Source: JAIRVZ01 sp031553755 (GTDB lineage: Bacteria; Bacteroidota; Bacteroidia; Bacteroidales; Azobacteroidaceae). Taken from it: a DNA stretch of 45,765 nucleotides. The position numbers and the translations under genes are program-made. Each line of letters begins with the position of its first letter. Positions within the stretch are counted from its first letter, which is position 1. The stretch is from assembly GCA_031553755.1 (NCBI GenBank), contig JAVBKZ010000009.1, forward strand, positions 1 through 45,765. The letters run 5' to 3'. The notes beneath the pieces are model-generated. The model saw only the letters and a list, made by a program, of their open reading frames with translations. It was not told where the DNA came from and searched no databases. Positions 16,296-25,980 of this stretch are shown in pieces.

Positions 16296-17525
16296 ATGAA
16301 CAACATTTATAAAGAGCGTTTAAGCGCTCTTATTGAAGAGTTTGAATCCTTAATCACAAGAAAAAATGAACCTATTCTTCCGGGAAACGGTATCTTTGAA
16401 AGATATAAATATCCTATTCTCACGGCAAATCATGCTCCGTTGTTTTGGAAATACGATATGTCGCCCGTTACCAATCCGTATTTAATGGAGAGATTTGGTA
16501 TCAATGGCGTATTTAACGCGGGAGCGATCAAGTGGCAAAATAAATATCTTATTGTTGTGAGGGTGGAAGGTAACGACCGGAAATCGTTTTTCGCCATCGC
16601 TGAAAGTCCCAACGGAATTGATAATTTCCGTTTTTGGGATTATCCTATTACAATTCCCGAAACGGAAAATCCCGATATTAACGTATATGATATACGTTTA
16701 ACCGCCCACGAAGACGGTTGGATTTATGGCGTATTTTGTTCGGAAAGAAAAGACCCGAACGCGCAGGCAGGTGATTTATCTTCGGCAGTCGCGGCCGCCG
16801 GAATTGTCCGTTCCAAAGATTTGAAGAACTGGGAACGTTTACCCGATTTGAAATCAAAAAGTCAGCAACGGAATGTGGTGTTACATCCCGAATTTGTAAA
16901 CGGAAAATACGCCCTTTATACTCGTCCGCAAGACGGATTTATTGATGCCGGAAGTGGTGGAGGAATTGGTTGGGCTTTGATCAATGATATCACAAACGCG
17001 GAAGTATTAGAAGAGAAAATTATCAATCACCGTTATTATCATACTATCAAGGAATTAAAAAACGGCGAAGGGCCACACCCGGTTAAAACCGAAAAAGGTT
17101 GGTTGCATTTGGCGCATGGAGTTCGCGGATGCGCCGCAGGATTAAGATATATTTTATATCTGTATCTGACTGATTTAGAACAACCTGATAAACTGATTGC
17201 CGAACCGGCAGGATATTTGTTAGCCCCTATAGGAAACGAAAGAGTAGGGGATGTTTCGAATGTTTTATTCTCAAACGGATGGATCGTAGATGAAGACGGA
17301 ACCGTTTTTATTTATTACGCATCTTGCGATACACGTATGCACGTAGCGGTTTCTTCTGTCGACAGGTTATTGGATTATTGTTTGAACACTTCTCCCGATG
17401 GTTATCGTTCGGCAACTTCTGTAGAAACACTGAAAAATATCATCAATCAAAATAAAAATTCTCAAGATATATCTGACAAAACTCAACTAAATCATTCTTC
17501 GTTTCGGGCAGAAATAATTCCCTGA
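16296..17525 (+). CDS. GH130 family beta-mannoside phosphorylase (4-O-beta-mannosyl-glucose phosphorylase-like)
   Basis: Cytoplasmic enzyme expected to split a beta-mannoside (for example mannosyl-1,4-glucose) with phosphate. There is no signal peptide. GH130 five-bladed propeller motifs are plain: NGVFNAGAIKWQNKYLIVVR, IAESPNGIDNFRFW, and NVYDIRLTAHEDGWIYGVF, in which Asp132 matches the proton donor. The phosphate-binding type segment NVVLHPEFVNGKYALYTRP and the late GEGPHPVKTEKGWLHLAHG follow. The length of 409 aa fits subfamily GH130_1. It is usually partnered by a GPH sugar transporter, whose N-terminus indeed begins 24 bp downstream but is broken. Substrate specificity cannot be fixed from motifs alone. 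Confidence 0.9.
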   Translation: MNNIYKERLSALIEEFESLITRKNEPILPGNGIFERYKYPILTANHAPLFWKYDMSPVTNPYLMERFGINGVFNAGAIKWQNKYLIVVRVEGNDRKSFFAIAESPNGIDNFRFWDYPITIPETENPDINVYDIRLTAHEDGWIYGVFCSERKDPNAQAGDLSSAVAAAGIVRSKDLKNWERLPDLKSKSQQRNVVLHPEFVNGKYALYTRPQDGFIDAGSGGGIGWALINDITNAEVLEEKIINHRYYHTIKELKNGEGPHPVKTEKGWLHLAHGVRGCAAGLRYILYLYLTDLEQPDKLIAEPAGYLLAPIGNERVGDVSNVLFSNGWIVDEDGTVFIYYASCDTRMHVAVSSVDRLLDYCLNTSPDGYRSATSVETLKNIINQNKNSQDISDKTQLNHSSFRAEIIP

Positions 17526-17549
17526 GAATGATCTTTAAAATAAAGTATC

Positions 17550-18290
17550 ATGGAAAGCACAAATAAAATAACAATAAAAGAAAAAATCGGTTACGGACTC
17601 GGAGACGCCGCTTCATCCATGTTTTGGAAGTTATTCGGCATGTATCTGTTGTTCTTCTATACCGATGTTTTCGGAATTGATGCCGCTGTTGTCGGAATCA
17701 AACCCGGAAATGTGGCTATCTTGCCTTTTACCAGATTGATAGGTGGTCCGATGGATTATACGCCCGGAATCTTTGAACAGGATATTTCGAAGGTGAATCC
17801 TGATAAGAAAACGTGGTGTAACGCGACCATTTGCAATCAACTGGCACTTTACGTAACGATGTACAGTCCAATACAAATGGTTGCCGATTTGCCCGAAAAT
17901 TACAATCGTTTTCCCGATGCATTTCAATTTATCAAAGATGTAGCGGTCGATTGGGATAAAACCGAATATCTCGAAGCGGAACCGTTTGAATATTTAACGA
18001 TTGCCCGTAAAGCAAAAGGAACGAATAATTGGTTTATCGGCGGCGTGGTCGGCGAAAACGAACATACATCAAACATATCGTTCAACTTTTTGGACCCGGA
18101 GAAAAAATATGTTGCCACAATCTATGCTGATGCGAAAGATGCGCATTACAAAACTAATCCGCAAGCTTACACCATTCGTAAAGTACAAGTAACAAATAAA
18201 TCGAAATTAACGGTGAAATCTGCTGCGGGAGGAGGTTTTGCTATCAGTATATTTGAAATTAATATTTTGTTACCAGTCAATAGGCTGTAG
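17550..18290 (+). pseudogene. In-frame chimera: GPH sugar transporter N-terminus fused to GH97 C-terminus
   Basis: The first ~49 residues (ITIKEKIGYGLGDAASSMFW onward to GIDAAVVG) are the start of a GPH/MFS sodium-sugar symporter including its first membrane segment. At about base 17697 the frame continues without a break into the C-terminal part of a GH97 glycosidase: GNVAILPFTRLIGGPMDYTP, then the WDKTEYLEAEPFEYLTIARK region and a C-terminal beta-sandwich. Both parent genes are missing their other parts (most of the transporter, and the N-terminal and most of the catalytic domain of GH97). A deletion joining the two genes explains this; misassembly is the alternative. Neither activity is likely to survive. 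A GH97 domain carried behind a transmembrane segment would also be misplaced. Confidence 0.85.
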
Positions 18291-18320
18291 ATTATAGACC
18301 GAAGACTAAAATTTTTATGT

Positions 18321-21305
18321 ATGAATTTTAAAAAGACATCAAGAATGTTGCTCCTGATTTTAGGTGTACTTTGTTGTACTTCCGTTCAAGCACAACAAAA
18401 TAATACATTTTCAAGTATCAAGGAACAATTCGTCAATCCGCCTAAAGAATACCGACCTGCACCATTTTTCGTTTGGAACAACAAAGTTACCAAACCCGAA
18501 ATCGATTTAATGATGCAGGATTTCAAAGACAAAGGCTTCGGCGGCGTATTTGTTCACGCACGTCCCGGATTGATTACCGAATACCTTTCCGACGAATGGT
18601 TCGATTTGTTTGAATATACCTTAAATAAAGGAAAAGAACTGAATCTGAATGTCTGGATATACGATGAAAATTCGTATCCGAGCGGATTTGCGGGAGGGCA
18701 TGTACCCAACGAAATGCCCGAATCGTATAATCAGGGTGTCGGACTGAAAATGAATAAAGATGGAACATTCGAAAAAACATATCCCGAAAAAACACCGTTC
18801 TTCGGCGGATATTCGTATGTCGATTTATTGTTACCCGGAGTGACGGAAAAATTCATCGATATCACCATGAAAGGATATGAAAAAAAGGCAAAGAACGATT
18901 TCGGAAAATTTGTTCCCGGCGTGTTTTTCGATGAACCTTACACACGTGCATACGGCGGCATTCGCTGGACTCCCGATTTATTCGAGCAATTTCAAAAGCA
19001 ATGGGGATACGATTTAGAGAAAAATCTGCCCTCTCTTTTTGAAGAAGTCGGCGATTGGAAACGTATTCGTCATAATTATCAAAAAACGATTCTTCGTTTG
19101 TTTATCGAACGCTGGGCAAAACCGTATTACAATTATGCGGAAAAACAAAATCTGATTTTAACGGGACATTATTGGGAACATATTTGGCCGAATGTGGAGC
19201 GTTGTGCCGACAACATGGCGATGTATGCTTGGATGCAAATGCCGGGAATCGATATGTTATTCAACGAGTTTGACGATAAATCGCCCAACGCGCAATTCGG
19301 AAATGTTCGTGCTCTTAAAGAATTAAGCAGCGCAGCCAATCAAACGGGACGAAAACGAAAATTAAGCGAAACGTACGGTGGTGCAGGATGGGAAGAAACG
19401 TTTTTCGATTTTAAACGACTCGGAGATTGGGAATTTGCACTCGGCGTTAATTTCATGAATCAGCATTTGTCGCACATTTCTCTCGAAGGCGCTCGCAAAT
19501 ATGATTATCCGACCAGTTTTTCTTACCACGAGCCTTGGTGGAAATATTACAAATCGCAAAACGATTACTTTGGCAGGCTTTCTTTGGCACTGTCTTCGGG
19601 AGTACAAGAAAATTCGATATTGATTATCGAACCGACCACTTCCGTTTGGATGTATTATCATTATACGCAGCCTTCACAACGAAATGCGGAAATAGCTCAA
19701 TCGTTTCAATCATTTGTTACCCGTTTGGAAAAAGCGCAAGCGGAATATGACCTCGGTTCGGAAGATATCATCAAAGACAGAGGAACAATCAAAAACAAGG
19801 CGTTTATTGTCGGAAATGCAACATACAAAACCGTTGTTATTCCGCCCGATTGCGAAAATCTGGACAAAGAAACAACGGAACTGTTAATCCGATTTATTGA
19901 AAACGGAGGTAAAGTGTTGGCCTATTCCATCCCCGAGCGTATTGATGGAAATCAAAATGATAAGCTTTCCATATTATTCAAGCAATCTTCAAATGTCATT
20001 CTTTTGTCCCAATTAACAGATTCGGATATATCCACACATTTCAGTAACGAAACCATCCGATTCGGGCAAATCAAAGGAAACGACATTTATCATCACAGAC
20101 GAAAATTACCCGACGGAAATATTGTATTTATTTGCAATTCAAGTACAACCGAAAACGCTTTGGGCGAATTTACCGTTTCGGGAAAAGATGCAATCGAATT
20201 GGATTTGAATACGGGAAATCTGTATGATTATCCCGATAAAGAAGAAAATTCGAATGTTATGATGTCGTTTAATCTTCCGCCTGCAGGGAGTAAATTATTC
20301 TTCATTTCCGATAAAAAAATGACGGGAATGAAAGCCCGAAAAACACCCGTTTATACCGATGAAATAACCCCGTCAAGTATATTACAAGTAAAACGGTTGA
20401 ACGAAAATGTATTGAATATCGATTTTTGCGATTTAACTGTGTCTGATACGTTTTACAAAGATATCAATGTATTAAGCGCTTCCGACACCGTATTCAAAAA
20501 ACACGGCTTCCCGAAAGGTAATCCTTGGAATTTTGCAGTTCAATATAAAACGGAAATTTTGGATAAAGGAAAATATGATTCGGGAGGATTTATCGCCACT
20601 TACAAATTCAATATTGAAGATGCTTTCGATTATTCGAATATAAAAGCTGTTGTCGAACGACCTGAGCTTTGGAAAGTATTGATTAACGGAACAGAAGTCA
20701 AACCTTCAAAAGATTGGTGGTTAGACCGTTCTTTTGCCGTTTTCAATATCGGAAATTTGCTTCGAAAGGGCGAAAATACACTTTCATTGGTTGTTGCTCC
20801 GATGAATGTGTTGGCAGAAATCGAACCTGTTTACATCTTGGGAAATTTTTCTGTATTACCTGCCGATAAAGGATTTACTATACATCAAGCGCAAAATCCT
20901 GTTATCGGAACTTGGAAACAACAAGGTATGCCGTTTTATTTCGGACAAGTGTCTTATTCTCAAACATACGATATTAAAAATCCGTCGGGAAATTATGTCG
21001 TTGAATTGGAAAATCCGGCAGGAACAATCTATGAAGTGTTGGTTAACGAACACTCTGTAGGAACGATAATTTCTCCTCCTTTTCAATTAGATGTTACTTC
21101 CTTTTTGAAAAAAGGAGAAAACAAAATAGATATAGTCGTGACGGGAAGCCTGAAAAATCTTCTCGGACCGCATCATAACAATCATCCCTTGAATTCCATT
21201 CGCCCGTTCTATTGGCAGGGTGTAAAAACTTATTCTTCGGGAAAAGATTATCAACAATTGGATTACGGATTATTCGAAAAATTTAAATTGATGCACGGAC
21301 TTTGA
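18321..21305 (+). CDS. Large secreted glycoside hydrolase, GH106-like (alpha-L-rhamnosidase-type) fold
   Basis: A 994-residue protein with a signal peptide (cleavage near VQAQQN). The N-terminal catalytic barrel shows FVNPPKEYRPAPFFVWNNKV, FKDKGFGGVFVHARPGLITE, and NVWIYDENSYPSGFAGG. These belong to the large GH106-related group of Bacteroidetes hydrolases. The segment FVPGVFFDEPYTRAYGG supplies a likely catalytic acidic residue. The C-terminal third has GH2-like sugar-binding beta-sandwich features (WKVLINGTEVKPSKDWWLDR, and ENPAGTIYEVLVNEHSVGTI). Next to GH28, GH2 and CE7 genes it suggests pectin or rhamnogalacturonan breakdown, but the exact family and substrate are uncertain. Confidence 0.75.
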   Translation: MNFKKTSRMLLLILGVLCCTSVQAQQNNTFSSIKEQFVNPPKEYRPAPFFVWNNKVTKPEIDLMMQDFKDKGFGGVFVHARPGLITEYLSDEWFDLFEYTLNKGKELNLNVWIYDENSYPSGFAGGHVPNEMPESYNQGVGLKMNKDGTFEKTYPEKTPFFGGYSYVDLLLPGVTEKFIDITMKGYEKKAKNDFGKFVPGVFFDEPYTRAYGGIRWTPDLFEQFQKQWGYDLEKNLPSLFEEVGDWKRIRHNYQKTILRLFIERWAKPYYNYAEKQNLILTGHYWEHIWPNVERCADNMAMYAWMQMPGIDMLFNEFDDKSPNAQFGNVRALKELSSAANQTGRKRKLSETYGGAGWEETFFDFKRLGDWEFALGVNFMNQHLSHISLEGARKYDYPTSFSYHEPWWKYYKSQNDYFGRLSLALSSGVQENSILIIEPTTSVWMYYHYTQPSQRNAEIAQSFQSFVTRLEKAQAEYDLGSEDIIKDRGTIKNKAFIVGNATYKTVVIPPDCENLDKETTELLIRFIENGGKVLAYSIPERIDGNQNDKLSILFKQSSNVILLSQLTDSDISTHFSNETIRFGQIKGNDIYHHRRKLPDGNIVFICNSSTTENALGEFTVSGKDAIELDLNTGNLYDYPDKEENSNVMMSFNLPPAGSKLFFISDKKMTGMKARKTPVYTDEITPSSILQVKRLNENVLNIDFCDLTVSDTFYKDINVLSASDTVFKKHGFPKGNPWNFAVQYKTEILDKGKYDSGGFIATYKFNIEDAFDYSNIKAVVERPELWKVLINGTEVKPSKDWWLDRSFAVFNIGNLLRKGENTLSLVVAPMNVLAEIEPVYILGNFSVLPADKGFTIHQAQNPVIGTWKQQGMPFYFGQVSYSQTYDIKNPSGNYVVELENPAGTIYEVLVNEHSVGTIISPPFQLDVTSFLKKGENKIDIVVTGSLKNLLGPHHNNHPLNSIRPFYWQGVKTYSSGKDYQQLDYGLFEKFKLMHGL

Positions 21306-21376
21306 TGCCCGTACGAGGCTGTTTCGAAATAATACAAGCGTTCTTTGATTTATTGAGTTACACGCTAAAATCAGAG

Positions 21377-21535
21377 TTTATCTTTGGTTTTGCTACAAGA
21401 ATTATCGATTTTATATTTGGTTTTATTACAAGATTCAGTCGTTTTATCTTTGGATATGTTACACGTTTTTACATTTTTATATTTGGTTTTGTTACAAATA
21501 TTTTTGATTTTATGTTTGGATTTATTACAAATTGA
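21377..21535 (+). repeat. 33-bp tandem repeat (~4.7 units) encoding an 11-residue hydrophobic repeat
   Basis: Five successive units, each 33 bp, reading FIFGFATRIID, FIFGFITRFSR, FIFGYVTRFYI, FIFGFVTNIFD and a partial FMFGFITN. The DNA core is TTTATnTTTGGnTTTnTTACA. A frame runs from an ATG at 21305, which overlaps the stop of the preceding hydrolase (TGATG), to a stop at 21535 (76 aa). I cannot support it as a real protein, but it is not excluded. On the other strand the core is TTGTAACAAAACCAAATAT. The tract precedes the AAA ATPase gene, whose start is 122 bp on. Confidence 0.8.
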
Positions 21536-21656
21536 TTATCTTTGTTGTTGAATTAAAGTAAATTACATAGAATTCAAAAAATAATCACACATATAAATCG
21601 AATAATAGGATATTTATCAACCAAATACAATCTATGTTCTAAAATCTATATTAATC

Positions 21657-23000
21657 ATGTTTCAACGAATAGCATACAATTCCTTGATAGAATGGAAGGG
21701 TAAAAAAAAACACAAGCCGCTTATCATTCGCGGAGCAAGACAAGTCGGAAAAACAACATTAGTCAAACTGTTTGCCAAAGAATTCGATACCTATTTGAGT
21801 CTGAACTTAGAACGGCCGGAAGACAAACAACTATTTGAAGATAACGACTCTGCCGAAGATGTTTTAACAGCCATCTATCTTCTAAAAAAGCAAGCGAAAA
21901 AAAAAGGCCATGTGTTATTGTTTATCGATGAAATTCAAAATTCATCCAAAGCAGTAGCGCTGCTTCGGTATTTTTATGAAGATATACCCGATTTGTACGT
22001 TATTGCAGCAGGCTCTTTATTGGAATCATTGATTGATGTTCATGTCCATTTTCCGGTAGGCAGGGTAGAATATTTGGCTTTACGACCATGTTCTTTTTCC
22101 GAATTTCTGGTTGCTTTGGGCGAAATTCCGATGGAAGAATCCCTTCGGAACGTCACTCTTCCCGCATCCATACATGAAAGAGTCATGAAACTATTCAATG
22201 AATACGTATTGGTCGGAGGCATGCCGGAAGCAGTGGCTTCCTATGCACAAAACAAAGATATTGTCGCATTAAAATCAATTTATGGAAGTTTGTTGACCGG
22301 TTATCGAAATGATACCGAAAAATATGCACGAAATTCAACCATACAAAATGTGTTGAGACATATCTTGACTTACGGTTGGCAATATGGCGGACAACGCATT
22401 AAATTCGAAAGTTTTGCCAATTCCAACTATAAATCGCGCGAAATGGGAGAAGCAATGCGAACTTTAGAAAAAGCTTTACTGATGGAATTGTCTTATCCCA
22501 CAGTTGATGAAAGAGTGCCCATTCAACCCGATTTGAAAAAATCACCCAAGCTGTTTTGGTTAGATACAGGTTTAGTCAATCACGTTGCCGGACTTCAAAA
22601 CGAATTGTTCGGTACGGACGACATCGGCAAATCGTGGAAAGGGAAAATCGCTGAACATATTATTGCTCAGGAATTCTTAGCCTCATCCTGTTCTGTTTCT
22701 ACCAAGAGAAATTTTTGGGTAAGAGAAGCCCGAAATTCCCAAGCTGAAGTTGATTTTTTATATCAATATGAAGGACGTATCATTCCCGTTGAAGTAAAGT
22801 CGGGTGATAATTCCAAGTTGAAATCACTTCATTTATTTATGGAACAATCACCCGAGAAAATCGCTGTTCGTTTTTGGAATCATGCGGTCGGTTCCGATAA
22901 AATAACGCTTCCCTCGGGAAAAGAATTTACGCTTCATAATCTTCCGTTTTATTATGCGGGACATTTGGAGGGGTTTTTAAGTAGACAAATAAACAAGTAG
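21657..23000 (+). CDS. AAA ATPase with C-terminal DUF4143 nuclease-like domain
   Basis: A 447-residue ATP-binding protein of the widespread PF13173/DUF4143 type. Walker A is GARQVGKTT (residues 26-34) and Walker B is VLLFIDEIQNSS. A sensor-like IAAGSLLESL follows. The C-terminal domain has LFWLDTGLVNHVAGLQ and then REARNSQAEVDFLYQ and IIPVEVKSG, the latter resembling a PD-(D/E)xK nuclease core (E...D...EVK). Function is unknown; these proteins are common, scattered and often linked to mobile DNA. It interrupts the glycan-degradation cluster between two hydrolase genes, and the unusual tandem repeat upstream and GACAAGT-type repeats downstream support arrival as an insert. Confidence 0.9.
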   Translation: MFQRIAYNSLIEWKGKKKHKPLIIRGARQVGKTTLVKLFAKEFDTYLSLNLERPEDKQLFEDNDSAEDVLTAIYLLKKQAKKKGHVLLFIDEIQNSSKAVALLRYFYEDIPDLYVIAAGSLLESLIDVHVHFPVGRVEYLALRPCSFSEFLVALGEIPMEESLRNVTLPASIHERVMKLFNEYVLVGGMPEAVASYAQNKDIVALKSIYGSLLTGYRNDTEKYARNSTIQNVLRHILTYGWQYGGQRIKFESFANSNYKSREMGEAMRTLEKALLMELSYPTVDERVPIQPDLKKSPKLFWLDTGLVNHVAGLQNELFGTDDIGKSWKGKIAEHIIAQEFLASSCSVSTKRNFWVREARNSQAEVDFLYQYEGRIIPVEVKSGDNSKLKSLHLFMEQSPEKIAVRFWNHAVGSDKITLPSGKEFTLHNLPFYYAGHLEGFLSRQINK

Positions 23001-23054
23001 ACAAGTATATGGATTGAAATAGTAATAACTCGTCAACTAATAAATAAAATAATC

Positions 23055-25778
23055 ATGAGAAATTTAACATTATTGCTAATCTTCATTTGTTTGGGCCATT
23101 TTTCTTTTGCCCAAAACGTGATGAAAGAACGAAAATTCGAACAAGTTTTAACTTCTAAAGAAGGTCATCAGGGATCTTTTACCTGGAAGATGAAAAAAGC
23201 GGGGGATATTTCCGCTAAAACAGAAGATGTATCCACATCAAAAGTATCAACCGCGGACTGGATGCCTGCCGTTGTTCCCGGAACTGTATTAAATTCATTG
23301 GTATATAACAATGTTTATCCCGAACCATATTTCGGATTGAATAACAAACTGGAATCCGGTTTAATTCCCGACCTATATCAAACAGGAAGAGATTTCTACA
23401 CTTATTGGTTCCGTACGGAATTTGATTTGGCAAAAGAACAATACAATGGCAAAAAGGTATGGTTGCAAGTTGATGGAATCAATTACAAAGCTGAAATCTG
23501 GCTGAATGGTACAATGGTCGGGGATATTACCGGAATGTTTTTTCAAGATAGAATCGATATTACGGATTATGCGAAAATCGATGCGAAAAACATCCTTGCC
23601 GTCAAAGTTTATCCGATAGATTTTCCCGGAACTATCAAGCCTAAAGGAGGTAAATCATTCGGAGCAACCGGTGAATTTCAAAATGGTGGAAACGGAGAAA
23701 TCGGGAAAAACATAAGTATGCTGATGACTGTCGGTTGGGACTTTTTTTATTTGGATGGTATTCGCGACCGCAATACCGGAATTTGGAAAGATATTTCCAT
23801 TTACACAACAGGAAAAGCGACTTTGCAACATCCTTTCGTGAAATCAGAATTATCTAAACCGAATTATAATCAATCCAAACAAACCGTTTCCGTTGAAGTT
23901 ACTTATCCTAATTTGATGAGTTCGCACGACCTCCGGAAAGTAAAAGTGATCGGGGAAATTCCGGGTGAAAACATCCGTTTTGAAAAAGAAGTTTCTCTTT
24001 TCAGGGGAGAAGTTCGCGAAGTCGTTTTTACACCCGAAGAATATCCGCAATTAGTCATCAATAAACCTCGTTTGTGGTGGCCAATCAACAAAGGAAAACA
24101 AGAATTATATGATATTACGTTCAAAGTGGAGGCCGATGGAGCGATAAGCGATTCAATTACTTCCCGTTTTGGTATCCGGGAAATTACTTCCGACCAAAAT
24201 ACTCCCGATAAATCACGTACATTTTATATCAACGGAAAACCGATTTTCATCAAAGGAACCAATTGGTTGCCCGAAGCTATGTTACGTAATTCAGACGAAA
24301 GAACGTATGCCGAACTACGCTATACGGCTCAAGCCGGAATCAATATGATTCGCTTTTGGGCCGGAGGAATCACCGAGTCCGATTATTTCTTCCAATTGTG
24401 TGATGAGTTGGGTATCCTGGTTTGGCAAGAGTTCTGGATGACAGGCGACACCAAACATCCGTATGATGAAGGAACTTATCTGAAAAATGTTGTTTCGACC
24501 GTGAAACGTATTCGCAATCATGCTTCGTTGGCATATTATGTTTGTTCGAACGAATCGACCGAAATGCCGCATGTCAAAGAGTTGGTGGCAAAATTGGATG
24601 GAACCCGTGGTTATCAAATGGAATCTGAATGCGCTGGTATACATGACGGAAGTCCGTATAAACAAGTAAACATCATGCGTCATTACGAAAACACTGCGTC
24701 TGACCGCGGCAGCCGTGTTGACGGATTTAATCCCGAATACGGAGCGCCTTGTCTGCCCACGGTCGAATGTCTGCGTGAGATGATGCCGGAAAAAGACCTT
24801 TGGCCAATCAACAAAGCAGCTTGGGATTATTCCGACGGAAACGGATTCCATCAGGTGGCATCGCTTTATACCGATATGGTAAATCAATACGGAGAATCAA
24901 AAAGTATTGATGAATTCGCGACTAAAGCGCAATTTGTCGGAGCATTCAATTACAAAAGTATTTGGGAAGTTTGGAATTATAACAAGTTGAATTACGGCGA
25001 TCGGTATACTTCCGGATTCTTGTATTGGTATCACAATTCGCCTGTTCGTCAGGTTTGCGCGCGTATGTGGGATTGGTCGCTCGAACCAACGGCCGCTTTA
25101 TACGCCGCACAAAATGCTTGCCAACCGTTGCATCCGCAATTCGATTATCTAAAAAATACGGTTTCGGTTGTCAACGATTATTATCAATCGTTTACGAATT
25201 ACAAACTGACGGCGGAAGTATATGATTTGAATATGAAAAAAGTATTTTCGAAAGAAGCCAATGTTACAAGTATTCCCGAAGATGGTGTTATCAACGATAT
25301 CTTTAAGATAGAATTTCCCGAATCAATCACAGATGTTCATTTCATCAAACTTCGTTTGTTTGATGAAAAAGGAAAACTTGCCGGAGATAATTTCTATTGG
25401 CGTTCTAATAATAAATACGAAGGAAAAACAACGCTCACAGGACCAACAACAGCAGGATTTCAGGATATTAACAAATTATCGAAAACAAAAATTCAGGCTA
25501 AATACAAAACAAGAAGCGAAAACGGCAAATGTTTTATCGACTTGAATTTGAAAAACGAAGGAAAATCATTGGCCTTTTTTACGCAAATCCAATGGCTCGA
25601 CAAAGACGGAAAACCTGTTCGCCCTTCTTTCTACACTGATAATTTCATGAATTTGTTGCCGAAAGAGAATATTTCTATAACAATAGAAACAGACATGAAA
25701 TATCTTCCGAAAGGAGAATATATACTGGTTGTGAAAGGATTTAATCAGGAAAAACAACAGTTCAAAGTGAATTTGTAA
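23055..25778 (+). CDS. GH2 family beta-glycosidase (beta-mannosidase/exo-glucosaminidase-like), secreted
   Basis: A 907-residue enzyme with a signal peptide (cleavage near FSFAQN). Domain order is typical: N-terminal sugar-binding sandwich (WLQVDGINYKAEIWLNGTMV), immunoglobulin-like domain, then the TIM barrel beginning KPIFIKGTNWLPEAM. The acid/base is Glu500 in the YYVCSNESTEMP motif, and Glu561 in FNPEYGAP is placed for the nucleophile. C-terminal accessory sandwich domains follow. The GTNWLPEAM and CSNE patterns place it with the mannosidase/CsxA-like branch and away from LacZ-type galactosidases. It probably works in the periplasm on oligosaccharides released by the GH28 and GH106-like enzymes next door. 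Confidence 0.88.
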   Translation: MRNLTLLLIFICLGHFSFAQNVMKERKFEQVLTSKEGHQGSFTWKMKKAGDISAKTEDVSTSKVSTADWMPAVVPGTVLNSLVYNNVYPEPYFGLNNKLESGLIPDLYQTGRDFYTYWFRTEFDLAKEQYNGKKVWLQVDGINYKAEIWLNGTMVGDITGMFFQDRIDITDYAKIDAKNILAVKVYPIDFPGTIKPKGGKSFGATGEFQNGGNGEIGKNISMLMTVGWDFFYLDGIRDRNTGIWKDISIYTTGKATLQHPFVKSELSKPNYNQSKQTVSVEVTYPNLMSSHDLRKVKVIGEIPGENIRFEKEVSLFRGEVREVVFTPEEYPQLVINKPRLWWPINKGKQELYDITFKVEADGAISDSITSRFGIREITSDQNTPDKSRTFYINGKPIFIKGTNWLPEAMLRNSDERTYAELRYTAQAGINMIRFWAGGITESDYFFQLCDELGILVWQEFWMTGDTKHPYDEGTYLKNVVSTVKRIRNHASLAYYVCSNESTEMPHVKELVAKLDGTRGYQMESECAGIHDGSPYKQVNIMRHYENTASDRGSRVDGFNPEYGAPCLPTVECLREMMPEKDLWPINKAAWDYSDGNGFHQVASLYTDMVNQYGESKSIDEFATKAQFVGAFNYKSIWEVWNYNKLNYGDRYTSGFLYWYHNSPVRQVCARMWDWSLEPTAALYAAQNACQPLHPQFDYLKNTVSVVNDYYQSFTNYKLTAEVYDLNMKKVFSKEANVTSIPEDGVINDIFKIEFPESITDVHFIKLRLFDEKGKLAGDNFYWRSNNKYEGKTTLTGPTTAGFQDINKLSKTKIQAKYKTRSENGKCFIDLNLKNEGKSLAFFTQIQWLDKDGKPVRPSFYTDNFMNLLPKENISITIETDMKYLPKGEYILVVKGFNQEKQQFKVNL

Positions 25779-25804
25779 TAATGGGCTGGGAACTATTTGA
25801 ATGT

Positions 25805-25920
25805 TTTTTAACCACATAGAACACATAAGATTTAGACAAAAGGATAAAGACTAACTATGTTCTTTTAGTATCCATGATTTAAAATTTTCTATGCGTCCTA
25901 TGTGCCTTATATGGTTAAAA
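25805..25920. repeat. Palindromic intergenic repeat with TTTTAACCA ends
   Basis: Begins TTTTAACCACATAGAACAC and ends CTATGTGCCTTATATGGTTA, the two ends being imperfect inverted repeats over ~22 bp. It fills most of the gap between the GH2 and GH28 genes. Similar 'ACATAG/CTATGT' repeats are common between Bacteroidetes genes. No coding potential. Confidence 0.65.
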
Positions 25921-25980
25921 TATGACTCATTTTAGAGTCCGATAAGAATGAATAATAAATTGAATAAAATGATAAATAAT

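Noticed and set aside
21377..21535. CRISPR array
   Set aside because: The 33-bp units are contiguous tandem copies without unique spacers, and no cas genes are present.
24315..24887. 190-codon minus-strand frame inside the GH2 gene
   Set aside because: It is antisense to the conserved catalytic barrel of GH2, with no independent evidence.
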